Shown here in pieces: positions 24,551 to 36,675 of a DNA stretch of 64,000 bases; position 1 is the first letter of the stretch; each line of letters opens with the position of its first letter. The notes below the pieces were generated by a model, which was given only the letters and a program-made list of their open reading frames with translations, was not told the DNA's origin and made no database searches. The stretch spans positions 746,001-810,000 of the forward strand of contig JAQFVV010000032.1 in assembly GCA_028023455.1 (NCBI GenBank). Direction: 5' to 3'. The translations under genes were made by a program, and so were the position numbers. This DNA comes from Epiperipatus broadwayi (taxonomy: Eukaryota; Onychophora; Udeonychophora; Euonychophora; Peripatidae).

Positions 24551-24737
24551 TTATGCACTCGCGCAAGTTTAAAAAATAATACATATAAAACATTGTGAAT
24601 TTAAAAATCCGATTTGTAATTTATATGTATTTAAGTGAATACTCATTAAATTTTAATAAAATCCTAATACTACGATTTTCCTTCATAAGTATAAGTAGTG
24701 AAGCCATTTTTATCACATATATAATATTAAAAAACAT

Positions 24738-24777
<40 letters not shown>

Positions 24778-24778
24778 G
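24738..24778. repeat. (CT)n(AT)n microsatellite
   Basis: Eleven or so CT units followed by about nine AT units. The frame at 24595-24870 owes its SLSLSLYIYIYI text to this repeat. Confidence 0.95.
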
Positions 24779-25208
24779 TGATATTTTTAATACTATATCT
24801 TTTTTATGCAACAAATGTTAATATTAAATTGAAATTTAATCTGATTAATTATATTTTCATTGGAAAATGAATTATTTATTTAATTCTCATGATTATTCAT
24901 TTCTGTCATTTTTGTTAGTTATTAATAATTTATTAGCTACAGATCTATAAACATTTATAAATTTAAGCATCAATTGCTTAATTCTATTTAGAAATTTGAT
25001 ATTAAAGCGCTTGCAGAAAGATGATGAATCAATTTACTTACAAAAATGTAAACATTATTTGTTTATATTTTAAGTATTATACCAAGCTTACTTCACCATA
25101 AATTTTGTTTGCTTATATAATATTTTTACACTTTGTTGTATACACGTAATTCTTTTGCATATGTATATGTGTGCATATGAGGTTTTTTATTTCTTTCCTT
25201 TTATTTAG

Positions 25209-25402
25209 CTGAATGCACTTTGCTTATGGTGCTTGTCACCGAAAATGCTCGATCCATGGAGCAGGAAATGCCTTCTGTCTCCAATGGTCAAATAAAAAGT
25301 AGGCTTATTTCACCCAAGTGTGGCATAAAATGTGATCCTGCACATAGCGGATCTCATATTGCATTTACTAATTACACCAATATATTCAATCCATTAACCT
25401 AA
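25209..25402 (+). CDS. possible terminal coding exon of an unknown gene
   Basis: A pyrimidine-rich stretch (TTTCTTTCCTTTTATTTAG, ending at 25208) looks like a splice acceptor. It is followed by a frame open from GAATGCACT to the TAA at 25400-25402. The text is of mixed composition (VTENARSMEQEMPSVSNGQ, then SPKCGIKCDPAHSGSHIAF), unlike the low-complexity frames elsewhere. Base composition rises and falls with the frame. I do not recognise the protein; it has three Cys and no membrane segment. No upstream partner exon is visible. It may instead be an old repeat fragment. Confidence 0.35.
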
Positions 25403-26581
25403 TTTAACTATGAAACAAATAACCTAAGATTTACCCTCCCTTAATTAAACATATATAACTTTACAAATCTATGCAGCCATTCACATCTGACTTAAATTTA
25501 ACATTTATTAAAAGTTGCTTAACAAAAAAAATCATAATAAAAATTTAAAAAAACGAAAAAATAAATTAATGGAAATGATTTTAAAAAAAATACATTAACT
25601 AAAATAATTAATAAATAATTTAGTCAGATAGGAAATTCTACTTCTATTTAAATACTGAGATGTTTAAAATTTATAATTCCTATTGTTTTCAAATTAATGT
25701 TCATTAGAGTGCATAAAGTTCTTACGGTTTTAAAAAGTTCAACCTTTACAGTTGCTTGCAATTTGGGATCCAGCATTAATTCCCCCAATGTCCTGTGGTT
25801 GCAATATAGGAAAACAATTATCATCTCTCTTTCTTTTTTAGAAAAACTGAAAGGATTGAAGATGTGTCTTTTCAATCCCTTCTCCTTCAACTCTCTCTGC
25901 AATAACACATATAGCACACCTCTGCTTTAACATCTCTATCCTCTTTTTTTATTTCCAAACTTTTCCTTTTATTGTAAACTTTTGGATCCATCGGTTATAA
26001 GTTGATCTTTATCTATCCTAATGGTTAGTCATGAAAGCTTTTTTGGTGTCCATCTTCAGGAACAATGTCAGCAAAAGCCTCAGTCCATTCCAATATGCAG
26101 AATTATTTCAGCATAGAATGGTCCTTGATATATTTTTGTTATCCAGGACCAACCACAGGAAAAACAGACAAGACCCTGATCAAATTGGTCTCTTCCTTTT
26201 ATACTTAAAGTCCAGTTTTCAAACTTCTCGCATGTTATTATTATCATGGTGTTTAGGTTTATAATCTTGTAAATTCTTTATCATTTTTCAGTTACAATGT
26301 TCTCTTTTTTTATAAAGTCTTTCGGCCATCTTTAATTAACCAAAAAGATTTTTCTTTTAGCTTGTCTGGATTAGTATTTGTGTGTCTTTTGTTCTTTCCA
26401 ATTTTTACTTTTATTTTTAACTAGATAAAAAAAAAAATATGGAAGAAAATTTTAACTTTCATTGTAAGTTTTAAAAAAAATTATACTAATCAAAAAAAAA
26501 TCTAAATTTACTTTTTTTTAGCTTTTACCAAATGCCAATATATTTGTCCCATATATAAATAAAGGGTACTATATATATATA
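25403..26581. other. no supported gene; unclassified less-AT-rich patches
   Basis: Overlapping frames on both strands at 25648-25930 and one at 26031-26264 (VSIFRNNVSKSLSPFQYAEL...) have better composition than the surroundings but no domain I recognise. CTTTTCAATCC / GGATTGAAAAG occurs as an inverted pair around 25850-25880. These may be relics of an unidentified element. Confidence 0.35.
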
Positions 26582-28158
26582 TCAACAGATGGCGTTCTTC
26601 CAAAAACACCATCAAGCATATGTTTACATATACGTCAGAGCAAGCATTCACTATCTCTAACTTTAATTCCACTTTCAGATCATGATTTCAAGCTATTTGC
26701 TACATCAGTGAAAGACAGGAATAAGAAACTATATCTAAACACAAACTCTGAGCGTTTATGAAACTGTTTCTATTCAGCTTGCAAGCATGAATCTTTTAGA
26801 CACGTAATGTCTTCAAACTCAGCATAGCAAGCCAGATAGCTATATGGGTCTGATATCAGTTCAGCATCACCACATAGTAAAAGCCTCTGCAATATATATC
26901 ATTGCTAGAAAGACCTCAAAGGTACATTTATGAAAAACAAAAAACAAGTTAAAAACTTGCTAATGCTTGTATTTATGTCAACAGATGGTGTCCTACCAAA
27001 AACACCATCAAGCATATGTATACATAAACGTCAGAGCAAGCATTCACTATCTCTAACTTTAATTCCACTTTCAGATCATGATTTCAAGCTATTTGCTATC
27101 ATCAGTGAAAGACAGAAATAAGAAACTAGATCTAAACACAAACTCTGAGCGTTTATGAAACAGTTTCTATTCAGCTTGCAAGCGTGAATCTTTTAGACAC
27201 GTAATGTCTTCAAACTCAGCATAGCAAGCCAGATAGCTATATGGGTCTGATATCAGTTCAGCATCACCACATAGTAGAAGCCTCTGCAATATATATCATT
27301 GCTAGAAAGACCTCAAAGGTACATTTATGAAAAACAAAAAACAAGTTAAAAACTTGCTAACGCTTGTATTTATGTCAACAGATGGCATTCTACCAAAAAC
27401 ACCATCAAGCATATGTTTACATAAACATCAGAGCAAGCATTCACTATCTCTAACTTTAATTCCACTTTCAGATCATGATTTCAACATTATGTGTCTAAAA
27501 GATTCATGCTTGCAAGCTGAATAGAAATTGTTTCATAAATGCTCAGAGTTTGTGTTTAGATCTAGTTTCTTATTCCTGTCTTTCACTGATTATAGCAAAT
27601 AGCTTGAAATCATGATCTGAAAGTGGAATTAAAGTTAGAGATAGTAAATGCTTGCTCTGACATTTATGTAAACATATGCTTGATGGTGTTTTTGGTAGAA
27701 CACCATCTGTTGACATAAATACAAGCGTTAGCAAGTTTTTAACTTGTTTTTTGTTTTTCATAAATGTACCTTTGAGGCCTTTCTAGCAATGATATATATT
27801 GCAGAGGCTTCTACTATGTGGTGATGCTGAACTGATATCAGACCCATATAGCTATCTGGCTTGCTATGATGAGTTTGAAGACATTATGTGTCTAAAAGAT
27901 TCACACTTGCAAGCTGAATAGAAACTGTTTCATAAATGCTCAGAGTTTGTGTTTAGATATAGTTTCTTATTCCTGTCTTTCACTGATGATAGCAAATAGC
28001 TTGAAATCATGATTTGAAAGTGGAATCAAAGTTAGAGGTAGTGAATGCTTGCTCTGATGTTTATGTAAACATACGCTTGATGGTGTTTTTGGTAGAATGC
28101 CATCTGTTGACATAAATACAAGCGTTAGCAAGTTTTTAACTTGTTTTTTGTTTTTCAT
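26582..28158. repeat. 397-bp satellite, head-to-head inverted array
   Basis: Units begin at ACAGATGG (26585, 26981, 27378), a spacing of 396-397 bp. After about 110 bp of the third unit, the array flips at about 27486. Two units then follow in opposite orientation to 28158, again 397 bp apart. TA runs flank both ends. Copies are highly similar. Each unit contains a 63-codon frame (KNKKQVKNLL...), on the plus strand in the first half and the minus in the second. Its conservation follows from unit similarity. Confidence 0.9.
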
Positions 28159-29046
28159 ATATATATAAAATCAAATGTAGAATAATAACTTTCTGAAGAA
28201 TGTATAATTTATATTTTCTTTTTTACTTATAATTTAGTTTTATTTTAATAAAAAAAAAAACGTGTTGGTGACGAAAAATGAAATGCTATTTACCATATTT
28301 ATTGTATAAAGTCATTTTCAAAAGTTTCTAATGAATTGTTAAGGTAAAACTTGCTAAGAGGTTTTTTTTTTTTTTTTTGTAAAAAGAAATGAGAAGACAA
28401 AAGAATGTGGATCTAAAACAGCAATATGCTAGACTAAGTAGATTACATAGGATAAGAATAAAAATATTGAACATGTTGAGGAGTTATGGGAAAGATTGCA
28501 TCATCAAAAGGAGAAATAGAACTTTCTAGAAAAAAGAAAGTAAATAGAAATAGAAAAAAATGCAAGAAATGAGGATTTTTGACTGATTGTTATTGCTTGG
28601 TGATTACTGACTGCTGTTTTATTCATTACTATTCTGAGTAATCGAAGTATATTATTGAAAGAAAATTATATTTATGCCAGCATGATAATGTAAGAGTAAA
28701 TTCTGAAATGGGATGGGCTTTATCCCACTACTCCACAAAGAAGGAAAAATAAGCTACATAATCCTGCCATCAATCGAAGTTGAAGTTTGTGTCCAAACAC
28801 ATTTGTCTCGATAAATATTATAGCTCATCATTGTTTCATTGAAAGTTTCAAAGTAAAGGCATTTTTGGGACAATCTCTATGGTCATAGCTTTACCAAGTA
28901 AGCTTAATTTATGTGTATATATGTATGATCTCATTTATCATATATTTACAATTAGTTGTTTCTTTATATTTGAAATCATATAAACAACATTAAATTAACA
29001 TAATTAATTTTTGTATTAAATAATAATTTCTACTTATTATATATAT
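28159..29046. other. AT-rich, no feature recognised
   Basis: About 890 bp with A and T runs (28247-28260, 28362-28378). The part 28380-28900 is less extreme in composition but shows no open frame or repeat I can name. Confidence 0.55.
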
Positions 29047-29260
29047 ATATGTCATATTATTATTACTATTTGCGGGGTATTCCGTGTAGTGAAAAAGCTA
29101 AATGCTGACGTTTCAGTACAATATCAAGTATGCTCTGAGGAAGGTACTTGATATTGTACTGAAACGTCAGCATTTAGCTTTTTCACTACACAGAATATCC
29201 CGCAAATAGTAATAATAATATGACATATTTTATCCATGAAAACATTAGAATTAATATATA
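29047..29260. mobile_element. foldback element with hammerhead-like motif, copy 2
   Basis: Inverted relative to copy 1 at 1569-1805. The arms run from CATATTATTATTACTATTTG to CAAATAGTAATAATAATATG. At 29135-29171 the plus strand reads CTGAGGAAGGTAC, an 8-nt loop, GTACTGAAACGTC. That is the hammerhead arrangement CTGANGA, stem II (GTAC/GTAC), GAAAC. Beyond the right arm the sequence CATGAAAACATTAGAATTAA matches the left outer edge of copy 1. TA microsatellites flank both copies. Confidence 0.7.
29135..29171 (+). ncRNA. hammerhead-ribozyme-like core
   Basis: CTGAGGA, then a palindromic GTAC/GTAC stem with loop TTGATATT, then GAAACGTC. A canonical core has CTGATGA; here the second U position is G. 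The motif lies in one arm; the other arm (minus strand) lacks the CTGAGGA box at its junction. Motif-level evidence only. Confidence 0.45.
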
Positions 29261-29876
29261 TATATATATATATGCTTGCATTTATTAAACAACTGAGCAC
29301 TCTTATTTAATTAGTCTTTTATTTCTACGATTATTCATTTAGTCATAATATATGTAGTTGTTTTTCAAATAGTTCAGAATTATCTATCTTGTTATTAACT
29401 CATCTTCATCAATATAAATATTGCCAGCCCTGAGTGAGCTAGCTAGTGGTCATGTTTTCCATTAATGTGCTATCATCAATCTTATTAATCAGTTAGCATA
29501 ATTCTTATATAAATCATAGGATTGGTGCTTGGAATCAGAGAATGCTGACATCCATAAATATTTTGATCAGTGAATAATGATTAGAGGATTGGAAAGGTTA
29601 ATATCAAGTATATATACATATATCATTGTGTTTATTTTCTTTATGGTAGGAGTTTTAGAATAATTTATCTTCAGGTTCATGATTATTATAATGCCTTTTA
29701 GTTAATTCGTAAAAGATAGGTTTAAATCTGATAACATATGATCAACAATGACAGTTGACCAAATATAGTTGGATGCATTAGAAAAAGGGTCACACCCATT
29801 ACAATTGTAGAGATGTCTGCCCATCCTTGCATATGTATTAAATAGATTATGTCCTGTACATGTGGGGTTCAGATTG

Positions 29877-30220
29877 TCCTTAGGTCAACATGGGTGTGAC
29901 AAGAATCTCGGCCTCAGGGTGGCCTTTGAGCATTCCATCATCAGATTTTCAATAGGATGGATGGTTGAAGAGTTGGAGTGTGGAGGAGTTTGAAGCCTGT
30001 CCATTAGAGTATGAAGATTGTCTATCTTAATATATATCAGAGCACTTATAGTATATATGTGTAATGATGATAATCTGGACCAACTGATGATTGCTGGTTT
30101 AGCATGAAATACGTATATTGGTGATTATTTATCTTTTCAACATATATGTGTTAGGTGTAGCAGTGTTATTAGATAGAGTGGAGAGTGATGGGTCGTGTGA
30201 AAGTCTGTGCTCATATACCC
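29877..30220 (+). repeat. dispersed ~345-bp repeat, copy 1
   Basis: Aligns along its whole length with 62254-62597. Shared blocks include TAGGTCAACATGGGTGTGAC, AATCTCGGCCT, CATCATCAGATTTTCAAT, GAAGCCTGTCCATTA, AATCTGGACCAACTGATGAT and GAAAGTCTGTGCTCATA. The 3' half shares a core with the 340-bp units at 20.2-22.0 kb. I see no tRNA-like head. A SINE or a MITE are both possible. Confidence 0.85.
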
Positions 30221-31099
30221 TATATATTATGAAATAATGTTTATTATTAAAAATTGTAATATACATATAGACAGTATAATATTATTGTTTTACCAACAAT
30301 ATGGACATTCTAAAAAATTTGTCTGTCATATTGCACTAATTAATGCAACTATTACAAGAAGAACTGAGTCATTTGATTGCATGAATTACAAAAACTATTA
30401 AGTTAAGAGTTGTGAAATTTTCTCAAAAGGAGAAAAATGTGGAACTAAGTTAAAACCATATTATCATTTGCAAATACTTGAATGTAAAAAGCAGAATGAC
30501 AGATGAAAGCAAATTAAGACAGCATCTGTTATCTTTAATGAAAAATATCTATGAGTGTCAATGATACTTAAGTTATATACTTTTCATGTATAAGAGTTAA
30601 GGAAACTTTAAATCAATGGATTATAATATACATTTGCATTGTGTGAAAATGACATATTCCACCACACTAACATGTTATTAATTGCCTGCCTCAGAATTAA
30701 GAGATAACTATAATTATTTCTATTATTATTTTATTTATTTACAATTATTATTATAATTATTAATATTCATTCAGTGCAGATAAATAAACTTACTGATAAA
30801 TAAAAGTTGTGTGTACTGTTATTTTATTTTGTCACTGACATGGCTGGTAACATTATGATTACCACCATGTACACAGCAAATACTGAATCAAGTTCAGATA
30901 TGTATTATTATACAAACAAATTATCTTGGATTAAAAGCATTATTGTGTTTTTAGTTTGAGTGCATAACTTTATAGTTAAGTAAAAAGATAAAAAATTTGT
31001 TTCTGGAGGGAGACTATATGCACTGCTCTTAGATTCTAAGCACTTCACTAATGGAAGCCATAATCTAGAAATTAATCTCAGGATATTGTATGAAAGTGA
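30221..31099. other. AT-rich, no feature recognised
   Basis: About 880 bp. The 64-codon frame at 30207-30401 has no domain features. No RNA gene or repeat found. Confidence 0.55.
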
Positions 31100-32690
31100 A
31101 ATAGATGGGGATTTTGATACTCAACCCTTCTAGCATCCATTGATTAATATGACTTGCACTTGATGGCATTATTTTATAGATAAATTGCTACAGTTTTTCA
31201 TACCTAACTGTAGCTTTCCAACATATTCTCATCTCTATTATGTCTTCCCAATGAGAACAAATGGCATTGCACTTCTTTAGAATGTCTTTGAGATAATCCT
31301 TATAATGTAGACAGGGTCTATATTTTTCAAAAAAAACTTATTTTTAATATTACTATAAAACACCCTTTTAAAAACTTTTGCACTGTTCATTCATTTCAAA
31401 TGACCAATCCAATAAAAGTATGATTTTACAATAATGCATTCTATAGTATCACATTCAGCAAATTGAAGAACATGTTAATTAGTTTTATGTTTTTGCTGTT
31501 GTATTTTTAAAACTTTATGAAGCATTCTTAAATAAATCATTGTCTAATGTCTGTATAATGCACCAATAGAGTGGCTAGAGTCTCACTTTCCTGCAATAAA
31601 TTAGGTAAAATAACAACTCTAGATGTAGCTAACTTAGTTGCAGTAATTATTTCTCTGTCATTTTTAATTCATTAAAAGCAGCAGCATATTGAAATCTGTG
31701 TTATATTTTAACATCAAAGTTCATCTTTCTAATTATATAACTACCAAGATATTTACTGCTTTACATTCTCAAATTTGTATCTATTCAAACTAAAAGTTGA
31801 TGAGGATTTTTCTTCCATCAGTGTCTGATAAAGAACTTGAGGATTTTTGAACATTAATTAATAAATCAAAGTCCTTTCACATATCATTCAAAATGTTAAT
31901 TGTATTAATAGTCTTTTGAACAGAAAAAAATAGAACAATCATTAGCATCTTTAGAAATACAGAGTCCAAAAAATGAAGTTCTTTCTTTCACTTTTAATCA
32001 ATTCAAATTAAAAATTCCAATATCAAACTGTATTGTATTTTGATTCTAAAAATTGTTGATATAAAAAATTCAAGCAATATTGAAGTAAATACAAATATCC
32101 TTGTATAACACCAGTTTTCATTTTAAATGCCTTGGATTTTACCAAATATAATAAGAACACTTCCTCTCATTACATGATGTAGAAGCTGTATAATATAAAT
32201 AAATGTTGTTGAGCTGCCAATTATTTTAAAACCATTCCAAAGATCTGTCCTATTAACTCAATCAAATGCCTTGATTAAATTACTATATAAATCTGTTCTT
32301 TATTCATAATAGTTTTTTTATATTTGTCTGGTAACAAAACCAATATTTAACACTTTTGATTTTCTAAAAGTACATTAAGTCTTTGGGAAGTATTCATCTA
32401 TGACTGTAAGTAACCTATTCAACAAAATCCCTGAAAGTATCTTTGCAGTAGTGGATAATAATGATATACCTTGATAATTATTGCAATCTTATCTATTCCA
32501 TTTACTTTTAAAAACTAAAATAATAAAATCATCCTTAAGATCTGGTGACACAATTTCACATGTTCATATATTCCTAAAAAATTCCAATATTTTTGAAGCT
32601 AACTTATCGCTACCATATTTTTAAACTTCTTCAGGTATTTAAGTGGGATATGCAGCATTTCCATTTTTATGACTACAAAGAGATGATTTG
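31100..32690 (-). pseudogene. decayed non-LTR retrotransposon (LINE) reverse transcriptase
   Basis: Read on the minus strand from 32690, broken frames give IPEEV, KYGSDKLASKILEFF, CNNYQGISLLSTTAKILSGI, LLNRLL, IDEYFPK and LIKAFD. Further on come DFNMLLLLMN-type text, VVILPNLL, and near 31200 the C-terminal KDILKKCNAICSHWEDI. This is the LINE RT order (PDG-less fingers, NYRGISLL, AFD palm) and the His/Trp-rich tail of LINE ORF2s. Stops and shifts occur every few tens of codons. The catalytic FADD box is not readable. The subfamily differs from the RTE at 49.4 kb. The 5' end stops at the palindrome at 32703. Confidence 0.8.
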
Positions 32691-32702
32691 ACTTTATTAA
32701 GT

Positions 32703-33012
32703 TAGATTTGTGCTTTTCTCACCTATTGGATGAGCCACCAGGTGACACTGCAGAACCACCAAAAAGCCTGTAAGTGATAAATTTTAAAAAACAAAAATTG
32801 CTCAAAATCGCTGAAATTGAAAATTGGAACCATGAAAACGATTTTAGCCATTTTTGTTTTCGTGCCAGGGAGGGGGGGTTCCAATTTTCAATTTCAATGA
32901 TTTTGAGCAATTTTTGTTTTTTGAAATTTATCACTTACAGGCTTTTTGGTGGTTCTGCAGCATCACCTGGTGGCTCATCCAGTAGGTGAGAAAAGCACCG
33001 ATTTGTGCAAAT
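32703..33012. repeat. foldback palindrome, ~125-bp arms
   Basis: The left arm (32703-32832) contains CACCTATTGGATGAGCC, ACTGCAGAACCACC and CCTGTAAGTGATAAATTT. The right arm (32877-33012) is its reverse complement with few changes; a CACAAATCG segment is missing from the left tip. The 44-bp loop contains a G-run. Mirror-image 71-codon frames on the two strands simply reflect the palindrome. Confidence 0.9.
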
Positions 33013-34642
33013 CTAAATGTATAGATAAAATAAATATATTTAAAGTTATAAAAAATAAATAACTTTATGTGTATGTACCTTTGGAATGTAAATTTAGATT
33101 ATGCATTGTTAATGTCTACTACTGTTACAAGGTGAATTTTGTTCTCATGGTTGGTATTGTTTATATAATAATTTAAGCCACAAACAAGAATGAAATCTAT
33201 TTTTGTTGACATGGTAACTGGATGTTTCTATTGCAAGGCTTTGCTTATTATTTAGAACAGCATTAATATACTTTTTCAGACTTTGTCATGATTTAGCTTT
33301 TCCTTGAAACAATGATACTCTTTTAAAATATAATAGTCTCTCACATCTACAATGTATGCTTAATTTTGTAATTGAGACAATAATATTTTTGCTAACATTT
33401 GCATTGTGACTTATGCAGTTAAAAAAATCTGATAATATTACATCTATTTAAAAAATGATTGAATTTTTATGACACCAACCAAAAATATTTATTAGGTAAG
33501 ATATATGGCTGATAATTATTTAATCAAAACTATTAAACTATTAAAATAAATAACCAAATGACTTATTGGTTAGAAATTTATCTAAAGATCTTATGAAGTC
33601 CATGCATCAGGAGTGACAGAATTTAGCTTTGATTGATGGTCCTTGAGCTCTAAGTTACCACTCTATCACTGCTTTGAATTATGTTGGCTTTTCAACTATT
33701 TATTTTACATAAATTAAGTTGATCATTTAACTTATTTGGTGTAAATTTATTTTAAATGATAAAATAAGATTGCATTAATAATCAGAATTATTAATAAAGG
33801 AGATTTTTAATAGATACCTATCAGTAAGTTACCATTATACACCTTTATCCTGCTTAGCAATATTTCACAATAGCGATCATCATCAATTTGTATCCACTAC
33901 TTCGATTTACAATTGATTATTTGCTATAATGATCGGGAGAAATTTTTTTATAATTTTTTGGGGCAGCCATCTTGAATTGTGGGTCACTGATGACATCAGA
34001 GAATAGGTATTTTAAATACATTTTACCCAAAAGCAAAAGTACTTTACTGTAATATGTATACAGGTAATGACTTTGTTGTAATAGCACATACAATGTTTTA
34101 TTCATAAAGCACCATGTTAGTGCTGCATTCAGTATTTTGATTATAAAACATATAAACTTAAAATATATATAATTGCTGAATCTATAATACTGTATACATA
34201 TAAGTATTGAATGTCTTTGGCAGGATTAAACTTTATTTAAATATAATGTACAGTACTTGGTTTATTTAAATGAAGTTTAATTTTTCTGGATATCAACACT
34301 TATATTAGATGATAAAAACAGTACAACTAAAATACCATCATCACAAACTTTCAGGAAAACACTAAATACTAATATTAAATTGCATGTGTGTGTTCCTTCA
34401 TTATGTACACCAAGTGGTTTCAAATCAAAAGAAAAACAACATTTTAATGTGAGAATGTTGAATTAGAAAAAAAATTAAAAAGAAAAGCAAATTGCATTTA
34501 AAATAAATGTTAATGAATAATTTTTTTACATGAGCGGGGGATGGGGAGGCATTATTACATTAGTAAAAATATACAGTAAGAAAAATAAACTTAGCATATG
34601 TTTTAGAAAATTAGAACAGATCTTTTTTTCTTTTAAAATAAG
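33013..34642. other. AT-rich, no feature recognised
   Basis: About 1.6 kb. The 62-codon minus frame at 33917-34105 is unremarkable. No repeat or RNA gene supported. Confidence 0.55.
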
Positions 34643-34780
34643 TTGAATTTTTTTTTTCTAAAGTTGACTGATTTACGATACGCATTAAGCCTTTTGTTAC
34701 TCTGTAGTACAGTTGAATTTTTTTTCTAAATTTGACTGATTTACGATACGCATTAAGCCTTTTGTTACTCTGTAGTACAG
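34643..34780 (+). repeat. 69-bp tandem duplication
   Basis: Two copies, each starting TTGAATTTTTTTT and containing GACTGATTTACGATACGCAT and TTGTTACTCTGTAGTACAG, are nearly identical. Confidence 0.95.
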
Positions 34781-35639
34781 TAATAAGTCTTTATGTTCAA
34801 TTAAATAATTTATAATTAAACATTGTTTTTTAATTTGAATAATTTCACATAAGTAATAAATATAAATGTACAGTACTGTAATACAAATTTTTAAAAAATG
34901 CGCTTCAGTATGGATTTTTTTTTTATTACAATGAAAAACTTCTGCGGAAGAATATGAAAACTCTTATATTCAAATTTAGTTTCACTTTCTCTTTTTTTTT
35001 TGCTGTACTGTACTTTTTAAACAGTGAAAATATGCATTTTTTTCCTAGTGATATAAACTTTTTTTTGGATACCATATTTAATCATCATTGCCATCAAAAA
35101 ATCAAGAAAATCTTTGAGCTTGGAAATCAATGTGGATATTTTACATTGACTGGAACCCACCAATTTTTTTCCCATAGACCCCCATTATAAATACGTATTC
35201 TGTATACGATATTCTTGCTTAACGATGAGTTTTGGAGGACCAATTCCCATCACTAAGTGGAGTAAAGGTGTACTCATATTTAACAAGTGAAAATTATCTA
35301 AGTACATAATTTAAAAGAAATTTGTCTATTGGTATCTGTTACCAAGTTCATCATATAATTTTGGTTTGTGCTCCATTATTCTGTGGCAATTTATTTTGAA
35401 CTTCCATGATAGTAAACACAAACATAGGGTTCAATAAGAATTTTAATCATTAAATGATATCCATCAGTTCCTTTTATTGATAATACAAACCATGGAAATC
35501 TAACAGTTTGATAGCTTCACAGTGGTTATCAAGCATTTGTTGTTATCCATTACATTTACTCACAAAGACATTAAAGGTGGAAAGTTCATACTCCCCTCCC
35601 CTTGCTATGTGACTTTCTACTCACAATACAAATCCAAAA
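34781..35639. other. AT-rich, no feature recognised
   Basis: The frame at 34954-35190 is Phe-rich because of T-runs and has no domain. The part 35300-35640 could be the RT-to-endonuclease linker of the Penelope fragment that follows, but I cannot read it. Confidence 0.45.
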
Positions 35640-35986
35640 TCTATTTGTAAAAATAGTTCAAAACAGTCAATTGATTGCAAATTTATTCCTGTGGTAGTTT
35701 ATAAGATACCTTGTAGTTGTCATAAAATTTATATAGGTAAAAGTAAATTAAGTCTTAATGAAAGAATTAAAGTTTATAAGAATAGAGTTAAAAATAAATA
35801 TCAAAACCCAGCTTTGTATATTCATGAACTGAATATGGGTCATAAAATATTATTTGACAATGTAGAGATTATCTTTTATATAAAAAAGGGGAATTGAAAA
35901 GAAGAGTAAAAGAAACTTTGATGATATTTTTTAATGTGAGACCATTAAATCTCATTAAGACATCCTTTGATGTTAAAGGAAGTTAG
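35640..35986 (+). pseudogene. Penelope-like element GIY-YIG endonuclease fragment
   Basis: Reads KNSSKQSIDCKFIPVVVYK, then IPCSCHKIYIGKSKLSLNER, HELNMGHKILFDNVEI and, after a one-base slip near 35890, ELKRRVKETLMIFFNVRPLN to a stop at 35984-35986. The VVYKIPC..CHKIYIG block is the GIY-YIG active site with the inserted Cys pair typical of Penelope-like retroelement nucleases. The later HELNMGHKI supplies the His region. It nicks target DNA for retrotransposition. No RT is readable upstream, so this is a 5'-truncated copy. Its Cys spacing (CxC) differs from the 18.5-kb relic (CxxC), suggesting another family. Confidence 0.85.
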
Positions 35987-36675
35987 TTGTTGAAGTGAAT
36001 GATGGGAAGACATGTTGTATGTTTAATTGAATTTTACTTGAGAAGATCTATTTGTTAATAGTTGAAACTGTGATTATTTAACAATTTTAGTAAAATTTTG
36101 TTGTTTCGGCTAGTATTGTAGTGTTTGTTATATGAATTTCTATTTTATTTTTAATTGCTAGCATAGCATTAGGTAGTGTTTAATTTTCAATTCTATTATA
36201 TATACAATTTTTCAGTTTATATTTTTTTCCTTTATATAAATTACATCAAATTTCAGTTAGAGAATTTCACGAATCTAAAGTACTGACAATAAAAAACAAA
36301 CTTCTTTTGAAATGTAATTTTAATTGAAATATTGGTTAATGAAATCACATTAAGGTTATTTAAAGACATGAATTAACAATTTATTTCTATTGACTAATTT
36401 TTTACTGGATAATTCACAAGAAATTCGGACCAGAAGTGAAAGAACTAGAGAACAAATCATGAACCTTGAGGTATCACTGCAATAAATCATGCAGAACAAG
36501 GTAGAGGAAATATCCAAGGATGTTGTAAGGAGGTAAAGAATAATAAATAAAAAGTATAAATAAAGTTTAGGTAAGGAGAGTAAAATTAAAGAATTTTAAA
36601 AGCTAAAAGCCTAAAAAATAATTATATATTCAGGCACAAATTTAATTTTAAAAAAATATCATTTTACAGATAGTC
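35987..36675. other. AT-rich 3' flank of Penelope fragment
   Basis: About 690 bp. The near part may be the element's 3' untranslated region, but no hammerhead motif is visible. Nothing else recognised. Confidence 0.45.

Noticed and set aside
26930-28158. Four conserved 63-65-codon frames (KNKKQVKNLL...)
   Set aside because: They sit once per 397-bp satellite unit and flip with the array. Conservation reflects unit identity, not a protein.
32719-32989. Mirror-image 71-codon frames ending in a Gly/Ser-rich segment
   Set aside because: They are the two arms of a palindrome read on opposite strands.
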